Below, piece by piece: positions 11,686 through 19,978 of a stretch of DNA of 64,000 bases. The stretch's first letter is position 1; each line of letters starts with the position of its first letter. Both the position numbers and the translations under genes were made by a program. The notes under the pieces were generated by a model, which was not told the DNA's origin, made no database searches, and was given only the letters and a program-made list of their open reading frames with translations. Location: assembly GCA_900770945.1 (NCBI GenBank), contig CAAGME010000037.1, positions 1 through 64,000 on the forward strand, given 5' to 3'. Source of the DNA: Clostridia bacterium. GTDB lineage: Bacteria > Bacillota > Clostridia > Christensenellales > Borkfalkiaceae.

Positions 11686-12551
11686 AATTTCAATAAATCC
11701 TTTTTTATTTGTTCGTAAAGCTCCGTTTGCGAGCCGAATTTTTTTACTTCTCTAATAAATTCTTTGAAGTAAACCGTTATGTTCAAGTTATAAAGATCGC
11801 CCTCAAAGTCCGGGATAAATGTTTCGGTTGTGAAAACCGACGAGCCGAAAGTCGGCGCGGAACCGATGTTCGTAAGGCTTTTATAAAGATTGCCGTTTAT
11901 TTCGGTTTTTGTAACGTAAACGCCGCTTTCGGGCATCAATTTCAGTTTGTCGGGCGCAACGTTGGCGGTCGGGAAACCGTAATGTCTGCCGTCGCCGCGT
12001 CCCTTTTCGACGACGCCCGAATAAAAATAATCGTAACCTAAAAGAGAATTTGCCTTTTTTACATCGCCGTTTTTGATAAGTTCACGTACTTTTGTCGATG
12101 AAATTTTAACGCCGTTTTCCGTAAGAAGCGGGGCTATAACGCAATTAACGCCCGTTTTTACAAAATATTCTTTCAGTTCGGAAGCCGTTCCCTCGCGATT
12201 AAACCCGAAAGTATAATCCTCGCCGACAACAACCGCAGACGGCGAAAAATTGTCGGTTAAAAGTTTTAAAAACTCGTCCTTTGTGACGGCGAAAAACTCT
12301 TTATTAAGCGGAGCGCAAATAATTCCGTCCGCGCCGAGCGTTTTTGACATGGCAAAAAATTCGTCGTCGGTCAAAAGTTTTTGAGACGTACCGCCTTTGA
12401 AAGTAAAAATATAGACCGGCTTACCGTTTTTTTCGGAAATGCTTTTCGCTATGTCGATAAGCGTTTTATGCCCGCGGTGCAGTCCGTCGAACTTGCCGAG
12501 AACGACAACGGGGTGCAGGTCGTTTTTTTCGAATACGCTCGTTATTTTCAT
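11682..12551 (-). CDS. ribF: Bifunctional riboflavin kinase / FAD synthetase
   Basis: Makes FMN from riboflavin and FAD from FMN. The N-terminal nucleotidyltransferase half shows GKFDGLHRGH and ISSTKVRELI. The C-terminal flavokinase half (from about residue 180) shows GRGDGRHYGFPTAN, with the PTAN metal/nucleotide motif, and ETFIPDFEGDLY. 289 residues is slightly shorter than the usual 300-315. It overlaps truB by four bases at its start and nfo by four at its end, in the common truB-ribF order. Confidence 0.95.
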   Translation of the reverse strand: MKITSVFEKNDLHPVVVLGKFDGLHRGHKTLIDIAKSISEKNGKPVYIFTFKGGTSQKLLTDDEFFAMSKTLGADGIICAPLNKEFFAVTKDEFLKLLTDNFSPSAVVVGEDYTFGFNREGTASELKEYFVKTGVNCVIAPLLTENGVKISSTKVRELIKNGDVKKANSLLGYDYFYSGVVEKGRGDGRHYGFPTANVAPDKLKLMPESGVYVTKTEINGNLYKSLTNIGSAPTFGSSVFTTETFIPDFEGDLYNLNITVYFKEFIREVKKFGSQTELYEQIKKDLLKL

Positions 12552-13405
12552 AAATCCCTTACGTAAGCTTTCATTTTTATTTTTTGTTCGGTTATCTCGC
12601 CCACTCCCAAAAAGCCGCTTTCGCCGTACACCTTATACAACCCATTTTCAACTAAAAAGTCGTCGTATAAGCCGTTTAACAGCCGTTTTTCTTTTTCGGC
12701 AGAAAGGGTTAAGGACGGATAAAAGACAGTCTTATCGGCTTCGACAAGGCAAGACGAAAGCCCTTTTTGTTCGATTTCGTCGAGAGAAAAAGAGTTTTCG
12801 ATCGTAAAAATTCCGCTACGCGTTCTAACAAGGTTTGTCATCGTTGCGGGCAAGCTTAAAGCCGCGCCTAAGTCCCTTGCTATCGAACGGATATACGTTC
12901 CGCCGCGGCAATCTATTTCAAACCTGAAACACGTTTCCGAAAGCCTGTCAACGAGGCGTATATCGTCAATCCGTACCTTTTTTGGTTGAAGCTCCACTTC
13001 GACGCCGCGCCGCGCGAGCTTATATGACCGCTTTCCGTCAACGCATTTTGCGCTGTAAGCAGGCGGGGTTTGCATCACCTCGCCGATAAGCGACGGCAGA
13101 ACGGACAAAATTTCCTGTTCGCTCGTTCTTTTTTCGGTCGTTAAATAAGGCTCCGTTTCAAGGTCGAGCGACGGCGTGGTAAAAGAAAAATCAAAGTCCG
13201 CAAGATAGCTTTTTCGCTTATCCAAAAGGAACGGGAAAAGCCTTGTCGCCTGCCCTATCGCAACGGGAAGAACACCCGAAGCAAGAGGGTCGAGCGTACC
13301 CATGTGTCCGCAAGACTTATTTTTGCCGACAAGCTTTTTTATCCTATTTACGACGTACGCCGAGGTGTCGCCCTTTTTCTTGTTTACAGGAATAAAACCT
13401 AACAT
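12548..13405 (-). CDS. truB: tRNA pseudouridine(55) synthase
   Basis: Converts U55 of the T loop of tRNAs to pseudouridine. GHMGTLDPLASGVLPV contains the catalytic Asp (in TLDP); PPAYSAKCVDGKRSYKLAR and CRGGTYIRSIARDLG are the other conserved blocks. It has 285 residues and a short C-terminal RNA-binding end. Its start overlaps the nrnA end by seven bases. Confidence 0.96.
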   Translation of the reverse strand: MLGFIPVNKKKGDTSAYVVNRIKKLVGKNKSCGHMGTLDPLASGVLPVAIGQATRLFPFLLDKRKSYLADFDFSFTTPSLDLETEPYLTTEKRTSEQEILSVLPSLIGEVMQTPPAYSAKCVDGKRSYKLARRGVEVELQPKKVRIDDIRLVDRLSETCFRFEIDCRGGTYIRSIARDLGAALSLPATMTNLVRTRSGIFTIENSFSLDEIEQKGLSSCLVEADKTVFYPSLTLSAEKEKRLLNGLYDDFLVENGLYKVYGESGFLGVGEITEQKIKMKAYVRDL

Positions 13406-14346
13406 AAATAGTTACCGACGGTGAAAACAAGCTTATCGAGAACGTCTTCATAGTAACCGCAAAGCATCGCGCCCGCCGCCTGAGCATGCCCGCCGCCGCC
13501 GAAAACGCCCGCGATTTTGCTTACGTCAACGGTCTTTGAGCGGAACGAAAGTTTAAACTTTTTATCGCCCGCTTCAAGCATGCTTATTGCTACTTCCACG
13601 CTTTTTACGGTGAGCGGAAAATCGATAAAGCCCTCGGTCGCGCTTCTGTCGAGGTTGTACTTTTCGAGCAAGTCTTTTCTCACGGTGATAATCGCAAGCT
13701 TGTCGTCCAAAAAGAATTTCATTTTCGACATGACTTCGACTTTCAAGAACACCTCTTCCTTCTTTTTGTTACAGAAAAGCAATCTGTTTAAGCGCGGGAT
13801 ATCGCCGCCTTTTTTGCAAAGTTTTGCGGCAAGAGAAAGACATTCCGCGTCCGTGTTGGTGTGCGAAAACGAGCCGGAATCGGTTATTATTCCGACTAAA
13901 AGAAGATTTGCAAGCTTTTCATCGATTTCCACACCCATTTCTTCTATTAGTTTACAAACGATCATCGAGCAAGACGCCGCGGCTTTGACGAAAGTGTAAG
14001 CCGCATAACGAGTGTTTGTCGGGTGGTGGTCTATGCAAAAAGAGCCTTTTACCCTTTCGAAAAAGGCGTAAGGTCTGCCCATTAAGTCGGGCGTGGCGCA
14101 ATCAACCGCAATCGCACTCTCATATCCCGCGGGCGGTTCCGTATAAGCTTTGCCGAAAAGCCCCGTTTGAGAATACTTTTCCGGGATTTGTTCGCCGCAC
14201 ACGACTTCCGATGTTACGCCTATGCGAAAAAGTGCTTCTTTAAGCGCAAAAGCGCACGATAAAGTGTCACCGTCCGGTCGGATGTGACAGAATATCAATG
14301 CGCTTTTTAACGATTTTATTCTGTTTGCTATTTCAGTTATCGTCAT
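13399..14346 (-). CDS. nrnA: Bifunctional oligoribonuclease / PAP phosphatase NrnA (DHH family)
   Basis: Degrades short oligoribonucleotides and dephosphorylates 3'-phosphoadenosine 5'-phosphate. DHH-type manganese motifs are CHIRPDGDTL, AVDCATPD, IDHHPTN and GIITDSGSF. The DHHA1 end is VFGGGGHAQAAGAM. The ATG at 14346 is taken because GGAG lies six bases upstream; the frame runs back to 14403 without a ribosome binding site. It overlaps the rbfA end by 14 bases. Its place between rbfA and truB is common in Firmicutes. Confidence 0.94.
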   Translation of the reverse strand: MTITEIANRIKSLKSALIFCHIRPDGDTLSCAFALKEALFRIGVTSEVVCGEQIPEKYSQTGLFGKAYTEPPAGYESAIAVDCATPDLMGRPYAFFERVKGSFCIDHHPTNTRYAAYTFVKAAASCSMIVCKLIEEMGVEIDEKLANLLLVGIITDSGSFSHTNTDAECLSLAAKLCKKGGDIPRLNRLLFCNKKKEEVFLKVEVMSKMKFFLDDKLAIITVRKDLLEKYNLDRSATEGFIDFPLTVKSVEVAISMLEAGDKKFKLSFRSKTVDVSKIAGVFGGGGHAQAAGAMLCGYYEDVLDKLVFTVGNYLC

Positions 14347-14701
14347 TGTTTTCTCCGTAGGTAAACCCGTCGATAATCTCGTCGATTTTTGCGCCGTACG
14401 CAAAGGATTCGTCCTTTTTGAAGTTTAATCTCGGCACGGTCCTGATGTGCATTTCGCGAGATAAAAGCTTTCTTATTTCGGGGGCGGAAGAAGCGATTGC
14501 TTCAAAAGTTCTCTGCTTTGCTTCTTCGCTGCCCGAAAATACGCTCACGAAAACGTCCGCCGTTTCGAGGTCGCTCGTTACGGTGACGGCAGTTATCGCA
14601 AACATTTCCGTTATATACGGATTTTTTATTTTGCTCGTTAAAAGTTCGTAAATGTTTTTACGGAACTCTTTTTCGAGCCTTTTTTCACGTTTTCCGTTCA
14701 T
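14333..14701 (-). CDS. rbfA: Ribosome-binding factor A
   Basis: A small KH-like protein that helps mature the 16S 5' region and the 30S subunit. 122 residues with EKEFRKNIYELLTSKIKNP at the start and SREMHIRTVPRLNFKKDES at the end, the usual RbfA pattern. It sits six bases after infB, overlapping nrnA. Confidence 0.95.
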   Translation of the reverse strand: MNGKREKRLEKEFRKNIYELLTSKIKNPYITEMFAITAVTVTSDLETADVFVSVFSGSEEAKQRTFEAIASSAPEIRKLLSREMHIRTVPRLNFKKDESFAYGAKIDEIIDGFTYGENNDDN

Positions 14702-14707
14702 TTAAAA

Positions 14708-17536
14708 TCAGTCCTTTTTCTCTTCTACGATATAACATTCGATAAAATCACCGATTTTAATATCGTTAAAGTTTTCAATCGACATACCGCACTCATAGCC
14801 GGCGGCAACTTCCTTAACGTCGTCTTTAAAGCGTTTGAGCTGTAAAACGTTGCCTTCGCAAATCATTACGTCGTCGCGGTAGATACGAAGCTTGCCGCTT
14901 CTAACTATCTTGCCGTCGGTAACGTAACAACCCGCAACGGTGCCTACGCCGGTAATTTTGAATGTTTCGCGTACCTCCGCCTTACCCATGTAAACATCGG
15001 TAAACTTAGGCGCGAGCATACCCTTCATTGCGGCTTTGATGTCGTCTATCGCTTCATAGATTATGCGATAAAGTTTGATATCCGTTTTTGTGCGTTCCGC
15101 CAAAGCTTTCGCCTTTGCGTCCGGACGAACGTTGAAGCCGATTATAATCGAGTTGGAAGAATCCGCAAGCATAACGTCCGTTTCGTTTATCGCGCCGACT
15201 GCGGCGTGAATTACGTTGATTTTGACTTCCGCATTGGAAAGTTCCGTTAAAGACTGCTTAACCGCTTCGACGGAGCCTTGAACGTCGGCTTTAATGATAA
15301 TGTTGAGGTTAAGCGTGGTGCCGTCGCCTATCTTGGAGAAGAGGTCGTCGAGAGTAACCTTTTCGCTACGGCGAATCATTTCCTCTCTTTCTTTGTTCTT
15401 TCTTTCCGCCGCTACGAGCTTGGAAAGTTTTTCTTGTTCGACCGCGAAGATGATATCGCCCGCGTTAGGGACTTCTTCTAAGCCGATTACCGAAACGGCT
15501 ACCGAAGGACCTGCTTCTTTGACCATTCTGCCCTTGTCGTCGAACATAGCCCTTACCTTACCGGTAGAAGTGCCTGCAACGATATAGTCGCCGGTTCTGA
15601 GCGTTCCGTTCTGAACGAGAATCGAAGCGACGGGACCTTTGCCTTTATCGAGCTTGGCTTCAAGAACCGCGCCTTTTGCTTTACGGTTGGGGTTAGCTTT
15701 GAGTTCGCGCATTTCGGCAACCAAAAGTATGCTTTCCAAAAGCCCGTCTACGCCCTCGCCCGTCTTTGCCGAAACGGGGCAAAGTATTACGTCGCCGCCC
15801 CATTCTTCAACGAGAATTTCCATATCGGCAAGCTGTTTTTTGATTTTTTCGACGTCGGCATGCGGCTTATCTATTTTGTTAGCCGCGATAATAACCGAAA
15901 CGTTAGCCGCTTTTGCATGGTTGATGGCTTCAACCGTCTGCGGCATAATGCCGTCGTCCGCCGCGATAACTATAACTGCGATATCGGTAACTTGCGCGCC
16001 GCGCTGACGCATCGAGGTGAAAGCCGCGTGACCCGGGGTATCGATAAAGGTTATCGGGTGACCCTGATAATTGACGGAATACGCACCTATATGCTGGGTT
16101 ATGCCGCCCGCTTCGCCCGCGGTGACGTGCGCCGAACGGATATAGTCGAGAAGGGATGTTTTGCCGTGGTCGACGTGACCCATAACCGTGACGACGGGGG
16201 GACGGGTAACGCAATCGGCGGGATCGTCCGCTTCTTCGTTAAAGCCTTCGGCAAGAGCCTCTTCTGCGGTTTTTTCCATTTTTAGTTCAAGCTCTATGCC
16301 GAGCCCCGCCGCAACGTACGCCGCGGTATCGAAGTCGATAGAGTCGTTTATCGTCTTTATAATACCCTCTTTAAAGAGGATTTTCGAGATTTCTACGGCG
16401 GAAATACCTATCTTCTCGCTGAGTTCTTTTAAAGGAATAATATCCTTTGTAACGACAGCCTTATCGATTTTTATTCTCTGCGGTTCGGCTTCCGTCTTAG
16501 CCTTTTTAACCCTCAGTTTTCTGTAACCCGTCTTGTTTTCGTCGAAGTCGGCAATGGAAACCTGACCTTTGAGCGCGGATTTTTTGTTTATCGCGCGCTT
16601 GTCGTCATAACTTCTGCCGTCGTTCTTCTTTTTATTTACGCCCTTTGTCGAATCCTTGGGAATAAACGCTATTTCTTGCGGTTTTATCGGACGTTTGAAG
16701 CCGCCTTGACCCTGACCTTGCGGACGAGCGCCTTGCGCGCCGCCCTGCGGACGATTAAAACCCGTCTGACCTTGCTGTTGGGCTTGACCTTGTCTGCGAC
16801 CCCTCTGAGATTTATCCGGTCCACAATATCCGACTTGTCCGGTGTATTGCTTAGGTCTTTCGGGTCTGCCGCAAACGCCGACCTGCCCCGTGTACTGCTT
16901 GGGGCGTTCGGGTCTTTCCGGTCTGCCGCAAACGCCGACTTGACCCGTATACTTTTTAGGCTGTTCGGGTCTTTCTTGCGCGGGAACGAATTCCTTAACC
17001 TGAGGCTGAGCCTTTTCGGTCGGCTGTTGCTTAGTCGGCTGAGCTTTGACTTCCTCGGTTGCTTCAACCTTTATTTCCGCCTTTTGAGCTTCCGCTATTC
17101 TTTCTTGCTTTGGCTCCGCTTTAAGGGCGGAATCGGATTTTGTATCCTCAATAGCCTTTACTTCGGCTTCGTTATCTTTATTCTTTTTGACTTTTTCCGT
17201 TTTTTCAACGGGTTTTTCGTCCTTTTTGTCGGTCACTTCAACCTTTGCTTCCGCCTTTTTGGCTTCCGCGGGCTTTTCCACTGCCTTTGAAGGTTGTTCG
17301 ACCGTAGCAGAGTCCGTAGATTCTACGGGAGCAGAAGCTTCGGCAAGCAAAGCTCGCGCCGCGGCTTCCTCGCTTTCGCGTTTCTTCCTGAGCGCGGATT
17401 CTTTTTCCGACAGTTTTTTGGTAACGCCGCCCATTTCCTGACGAGCTTTTTTAATCTTTTCAAAAAGGTCGCCCACTTTACCGCCTGCGACGTTCGCAAG
17501 ATTCTTTATCAAAGAAATATCTTTCTTCTCTTCCAT
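14708..17536 (-). CDS. infB: Translation initiation factor IF-2
   Basis: The GTPase that places initiator tRNA on the 30S subunit and drives subunit joining. Residues 1-50 form an N-terminal helical part, and 50-190 are Ala/Glu/Lys rich and probably disordered. Residues 196-239 hold three near-identical YTGQVG-V/Y-CG units, followed by a Gly/Gln/Arg-rich stretch to about 285. The IF2-N domain precedes the G domain, whose G1 is GHVDHGKT (452-459) with DTPGHAAF and NKIDKP. Domains II, III and C2 follow. 942 residues is within the range for long-N-terminus IF-2. The cysteine-bearing tandem repeat is unusual. Confidence 0.97.
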   Translation of the reverse strand: MEEKKDISLIKNLANVAGGKVGDLFEKIKKARQEMGGVTKKLSEKESALRKKRESEEAAARALLAEASAPVESTDSATVEQPSKAVEKPAEAKKAEAKVEVTDKKDEKPVEKTEKVKKNKDNEAEVKAIEDTKSDSALKAEPKQERIAEAQKAEIKVEATEEVKAQPTKQQPTEKAQPQVKEFVPAQERPEQPKKYTGQVGVCGRPERPERPKQYTGQVGVCGRPERPKQYTGQVGYCGPDKSQRGRRQGQAQQQGQTGFNRPQGGAQGARPQGQGQGGFKRPIKPQEIAFIPKDSTKGVNKKKNDGRSYDDKRAINKKSALKGQVSIADFDENKTGYRKLRVKKAKTEAEPQRIKIDKAVVTKDIIPLKELSEKIGISAVEISKILFKEGIIKTINDSIDFDTAAYVAAGLGIELELKMEKTAEEALAEGFNEEADDPADCVTRPPVVTVMGHVDHGKTSLLDYIRSAHVTAGEAGGITQHIGAYSVNYQGHPITFIDTPGHAAFTSMRQRGAQVTDIAVIVIAADDGIMPQTVEAINHAKAANVSVIIAANKIDKPHADVEKIKKQLADMEILVEEWGGDVILCPVSAKTGEGVDGLLESILLVAEMRELKANPNRKAKGAVLEAKLDKGKGPVASILVQNGTLRTGDYIVAGTSTGKVRAMFDDKGRMVKEAGPSVAVSVIGLEEVPNAGDIIFAVEQEKLSKLVAAERKNKEREEMIRRSEKVTLDDLFSKIGDGTTLNLNIIIKADVQGSVEAVKQSLTELSNAEVKINVIHAAVGAINETDVMLADSSNSIIIGFNVRPDAKAKALAERTKTDIKLYRIIYEAIDDIKAAMKGMLAPKFTDVYMGKAEVRETFKITGVGTVAGCYVTDGKIVRSGKLRIYRDDVMICEGNVLQLKRFKDDVKEVAAGYECGMSIENFNDIKIGDFIECYIVEEKKD
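16820..16951 (-). repeat. Tandem repeat within infB (YTGQVGxCG units)
   Basis: Three coding repeats of about 13-17 codons (residues 196-239 of IF-2), each with one Cys and ending in a Pro/Glu/Arg-Pro linker. Unit number may vary between strains because the DNA is also repetitive. Confidence 0.85.
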
Positions 17537-17545
17537 TAAATTGCC

Positions 17546-17869
17546 TTAGCCTCCGATAATTTCGTATTCTTCCGTAAGATTTTTTAGTATCGCTTCCGAC
17601 AGGTTTTCGTCTAAGATTGCGGCAAGCCGCGCGTTTTCTTTGTCGAAAAAGTCTTCCACGGTGATTGTTTTTGTCATAACAAGCGTTGCGCCGTGCTTTT
17701 TTGCAAGGCTCATTGCGTCGCTTAGTGTGTTTTTTGAAGCCGTTGCGCAAACGAGCATCAAAGGAATACGCCCTTTCACAGTCGAAATCGCGTTTACTCC
17801 TACCTTGACTTTACGCGCGCGCCGCGCAAAACCGATATATGTTGCAATTTTGCCCGAGGGCATAGCCAT
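17546..17869 (-). CDS. ylxQ: L7Ae/L30e-family RNA-binding protein (YlxQ-like)
   Basis: A 107-residue L7Ae-fold protein of the nusA-infB operon, expected to bind kink-turn RNA. GFARRARKVKVG, the ATASKNT stretch and the VMTKTITVEDF region fit the family. The first ATG (17869) is chosen because GAGGA lies nine bases upstream, within the end of ylxR. Its cellular role is not settled even in B. subtilis. Confidence 0.88.
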   Translation of the reverse strand: MAMPSGKIATYIGFARRARKVKVGVNAISTVKGRIPLMLVCATASKNTLSDAMSLAKKHGATLVMTKTITVEDFFDKENARLAAILDENLSEAILKNLTEEYEIIGG

Positions 17870-17871
17870 AA

Positions 17872-18135
17872 CTATAATTCCTCTTTTTTTATACCGAGAA
17901 GTTCGCCGTAAATTTCTTCCGGGACTTTTGCCTTAAAACTTTTGTTAAGCCCCGCACTTTTGACGAGCTTTTTCTTGCATTCGTCGCTTCCGCAAAAGTA
18001 CGCGCCGCGCCCGTCTGCCTTTCCGCTCTCGTCTATATAATATCCGTCGGCGGTTTTCACTACCCTCGTCATCAGCTTTTTATCGAATTTTTTTCTGCAA
18101 ACGACGCAAGTCCTCGTGTTAGCCGCGTTTCTCAT
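17872..18135 (-). CDS. ylxR: YlxR/RnpM family protein (DUF448)
   Basis: An 87-residue small RNA-binding protein. TCVVCRKKFDK at the N-terminus and GRGAYFCGSDEC in the middle are the family signatures. B. subtilis YlxR (RnpM) binds RNase P RNA and modulates it; that role here is by family only. It lies between nusA (three bases upstream) and ylxQ (two bases downstream), the classical order. Confidence 0.92.
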   Translation of the reverse strand: MRNAANTRTCVVCRKKFDKKLMTRVVKTADGYYIDESGKADGRGAYFCGSDECKKKLVKSAGLNKSFKAKVPEEIYGELLGIKKEEL

Positions 18136-18138
18136 GTT

Positions 18139-19347
18139 TTACGCGTTTTCGCCGTTTTCGGTTTCGGTCGTTTCAGCCGCCTCGGTTGTTTCGGTCGTTT
18201 CCGTCTGCTCAACGGGAGCTTCTTCAATCTTTTCCTCGTCGAACTCTTCGGTTACAACGTCCTGTTCGCCGTCGTCTTCGACATTTGTCGCCGCTTCCGC
18301 TTCGGCTTTGGAAAGACTCTTTACGTCAATCTTCCAGCCGGTAAGGCGTGCGGCTAAGCGAGCGTTTTGTCCGTCTCTGCCGATTGCAAGGCTGAGCTTG
18401 TCGTCGGGAACGATAACGCGAGCGACCTTTTCGCCCTCTATCGCCGTAACTTTCAAAACTTTTGCGGGCGAGAGAGCTTTGGATATGAATTCGAGCGGAT
18501 CTTCGCTCCACAAAATGATGTCTATCTTTTCGCCGTTGAGTTCGCTCACGACTGCGTTGACGCGCATACCGCGCATACCGACGCACGCGCCCAAAGCGTC
18601 CACGTTTTTGTCGTTTGAGTGGATAGCCATTTTCGTTCTTTGCCCCGCTTCACGCGCTATGGCCTTGATTTCGACTATTCCGTCCTTGATTTCGGGGACT
18701 TCTTTTTCGAAAAGTTTTCTCACGAACCCGGGTGCGGAACGAGAAACCAAAATGGTGGAATTGCGACCGTCGTTCCTGATCTTTTTGACGTAAACTTTGA
18801 TTTTGTCGTTTACTTTATACGTTTCGCCGGGGACCTGGTCCTGCGGAAGCATAAGCCCTTCGAGCTGACCGTTGTCGCCTATTTCGACGTAAACGTTCTT
18901 GCCCTCTATGCGGCGCACGGTAACAGTCTGAATATCGTTTTCTTTGTCCTCGAATTCAGCCATGGTGCTGTCGCGTTCGGCTTCGCGTATTTTTTGCATA
19001 ACGACTTGTTTTGCCGTTTGCGCGGCTATACGCCCGAATTTGAGCGGCGCGAATTCCGTTTCGAACAAATCCCCCGCCTTATAAGACTTTTTGGTCTGAC
19101 GCGCTTCTTCCAAAGAAATTTCGGTCGCGGGGTCGGTTACTTCTTCGACGATGTTTTTGACGGCGTAGAACTTAACCGTTTGCTTTTCGGGGTTGATTTT
19201 TATTTTGACGTTGGCAATAGAATCGCCCGTGTTCTTTTTATAAGCCGAAGTAAGGGCGTTTTCAAGCGTTTCTATCAAAGATTCCGCGCTAATGCCCTTT
19301 TCTCTTTCAAGGTCGGCTATTGCGCCGAAAAAGTCCTCTTTTATCAT
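18139..19347 (-). CDS. nusA: Transcription termination/antitermination factor NusA
   Basis: Binds RNA polymerase and nascent RNA and promotes pausing, termination or antitermination. The order is an N-terminal polymerase-binding domain, S1 (about 135-200), KH1 and KH2 (about 200-345, with GMRGMRVNAVVSEL and AIGRDGQNARLAARL), then an acidic Thr/Glu tail of about 45 residues. The ATG at 19347 is chosen because GGAGG lies seven bases upstream; the frame extends to 19431 without support. 402 residues. It follows rimP. Confidence 0.96.
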   Translation of the reverse strand: MIKEDFFGAIADLEREKGISAESLIETLENALTSAYKKNTGDSIANVKIKINPEKQTVKFYAVKNIVEEVTDPATEISLEEARQTKKSYKAGDLFETEFAPLKFGRIAAQTAKQVVMQKIREAERDSTMAEFEDKENDIQTVTVRRIEGKNVYVEIGDNGQLEGLMLPQDQVPGETYKVNDKIKVYVKKIRNDGRNSTILVSRSAPGFVRKLFEKEVPEIKDGIVEIKAIAREAGQRTKMAIHSNDKNVDALGACVGMRGMRVNAVVSELNGEKIDIILWSEDPLEFISKALSPAKVLKVTAIEGEKVARVIVPDDKLSLAIGRDGQNARLAARLTGWKIDVKSLSKAEAEAATNVEDDGEQDVVTEEFDEEKIEEAPVEQTETTETTEAAETTETENGENA

Positions 19348-19396
19348 TTTTTGCCTCCGTTGCGCTCCGTTCGCGCCTACGTTCTTTTTTATTTTA

Positions 19397-19858
19397 TTAT
19401 TCGAAGTCAATCGCTTTCGATATTTTTGCAATTTTATTGAGCTGAATTTTGAATTCTTCTTTGTCGGTTTTAAGCGTTACCGTGTTACCGTCGTAACCGA
19501 CGAGCGTTGCCGTAATAAACTTTTTGCCTTTCAGCGGCGCGAAAAGCTTAACTTCGACGTCAAGCCCCAAAGCCTTTTCAAAGTCCCTGTCCGTTTTAAA
19601 AGGTCTGTCCAGCCCGGGAGAGGAAACGTTGAGCGTATAAGCTTCGCCAAAGGACGGGTCCAAAACGTCGAGCGGGTCGTTGATGGCGTTATGAAACCTT
19701 TCGAGCGTGTCGAGGTCCACCCCGTCTTCCGTGTCGATGAAAACCGTTATTGTGCTGTCCTTGCCTTTTTTGACTTCCACGTCCACAAGTTCGACCTTCT
19801 CTCTTTTCGCGTAAGGGATTAAAAAATCTTTGATTTCTTCTGCCGATTTAAATTCCAT
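19397..19858 (-). CDS. rimP: Ribosome maturation factor RimP
   Basis: Assists 30S assembly. 153 residues from the ATG at 19858, which has AAAGGAG five bases upstream. VSSPGLDRPF is the family signature. It is the first gene of the long operon that runs to 7762. The leader upstream carries a terminator-like hairpin. Confidence 0.95.
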   Translation of the reverse strand: MEFKSAEEIKDFLIPYAKREKVELVDVEVKKGKDSTITVFIDTEDGVDLDTLERFHNAINDPLDVLDPSFGEAYTLNVSSPGLDRPFKTDRDFEKALGLDVEVKLFAPLKGKKFITATLVGYDGNTVTLKTDKEEFKIQLNKIAKISKAIDFE

Positions 19859-19885
19859 TTTCGCTCCTTTCTGCCGAACATACAT

Positions 19886-19916
19886 AAAAAGTTGAGAGAG
19901 GGGCAACCTCTCTCAA
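19886..19916 (-). terminator. Leader attenuator of the rimP-nusA operon
   Basis: A perfect 10-bp stem, TTGAGAGAGG against CCTCTCTCAA, with a 5-base loop, then CTTTTT in the minus direction. It lies between the promoter (19943-19971) and the rimP start, so it can only act as a leader terminator. In B. subtilis the same operon is autoregulated by NusA-stimulated termination in its leader, which makes that the first hypothesis. Confidence 0.8.
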
Positions 19917-19942
19917 TTCGGTCACGTTATTCAAGCATGTAT

Positions 19943-19971
19943 ATTTTAGCATACAATACTTTTTTTTGCAA
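19943..19971 (-). promoter_or_regulatory. Promoter of the rimP-nusA-infB operon
   Basis: Minus strand: TTGCAA (19966-19971), 17 bases, TAAAAT (19943-19948) preceded by TGC, an extended -10. The start is near 19936, about 20 bases before the leader hairpin. Confidence 0.7.
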
Positions 19972-19978
19972 GCGTTTT

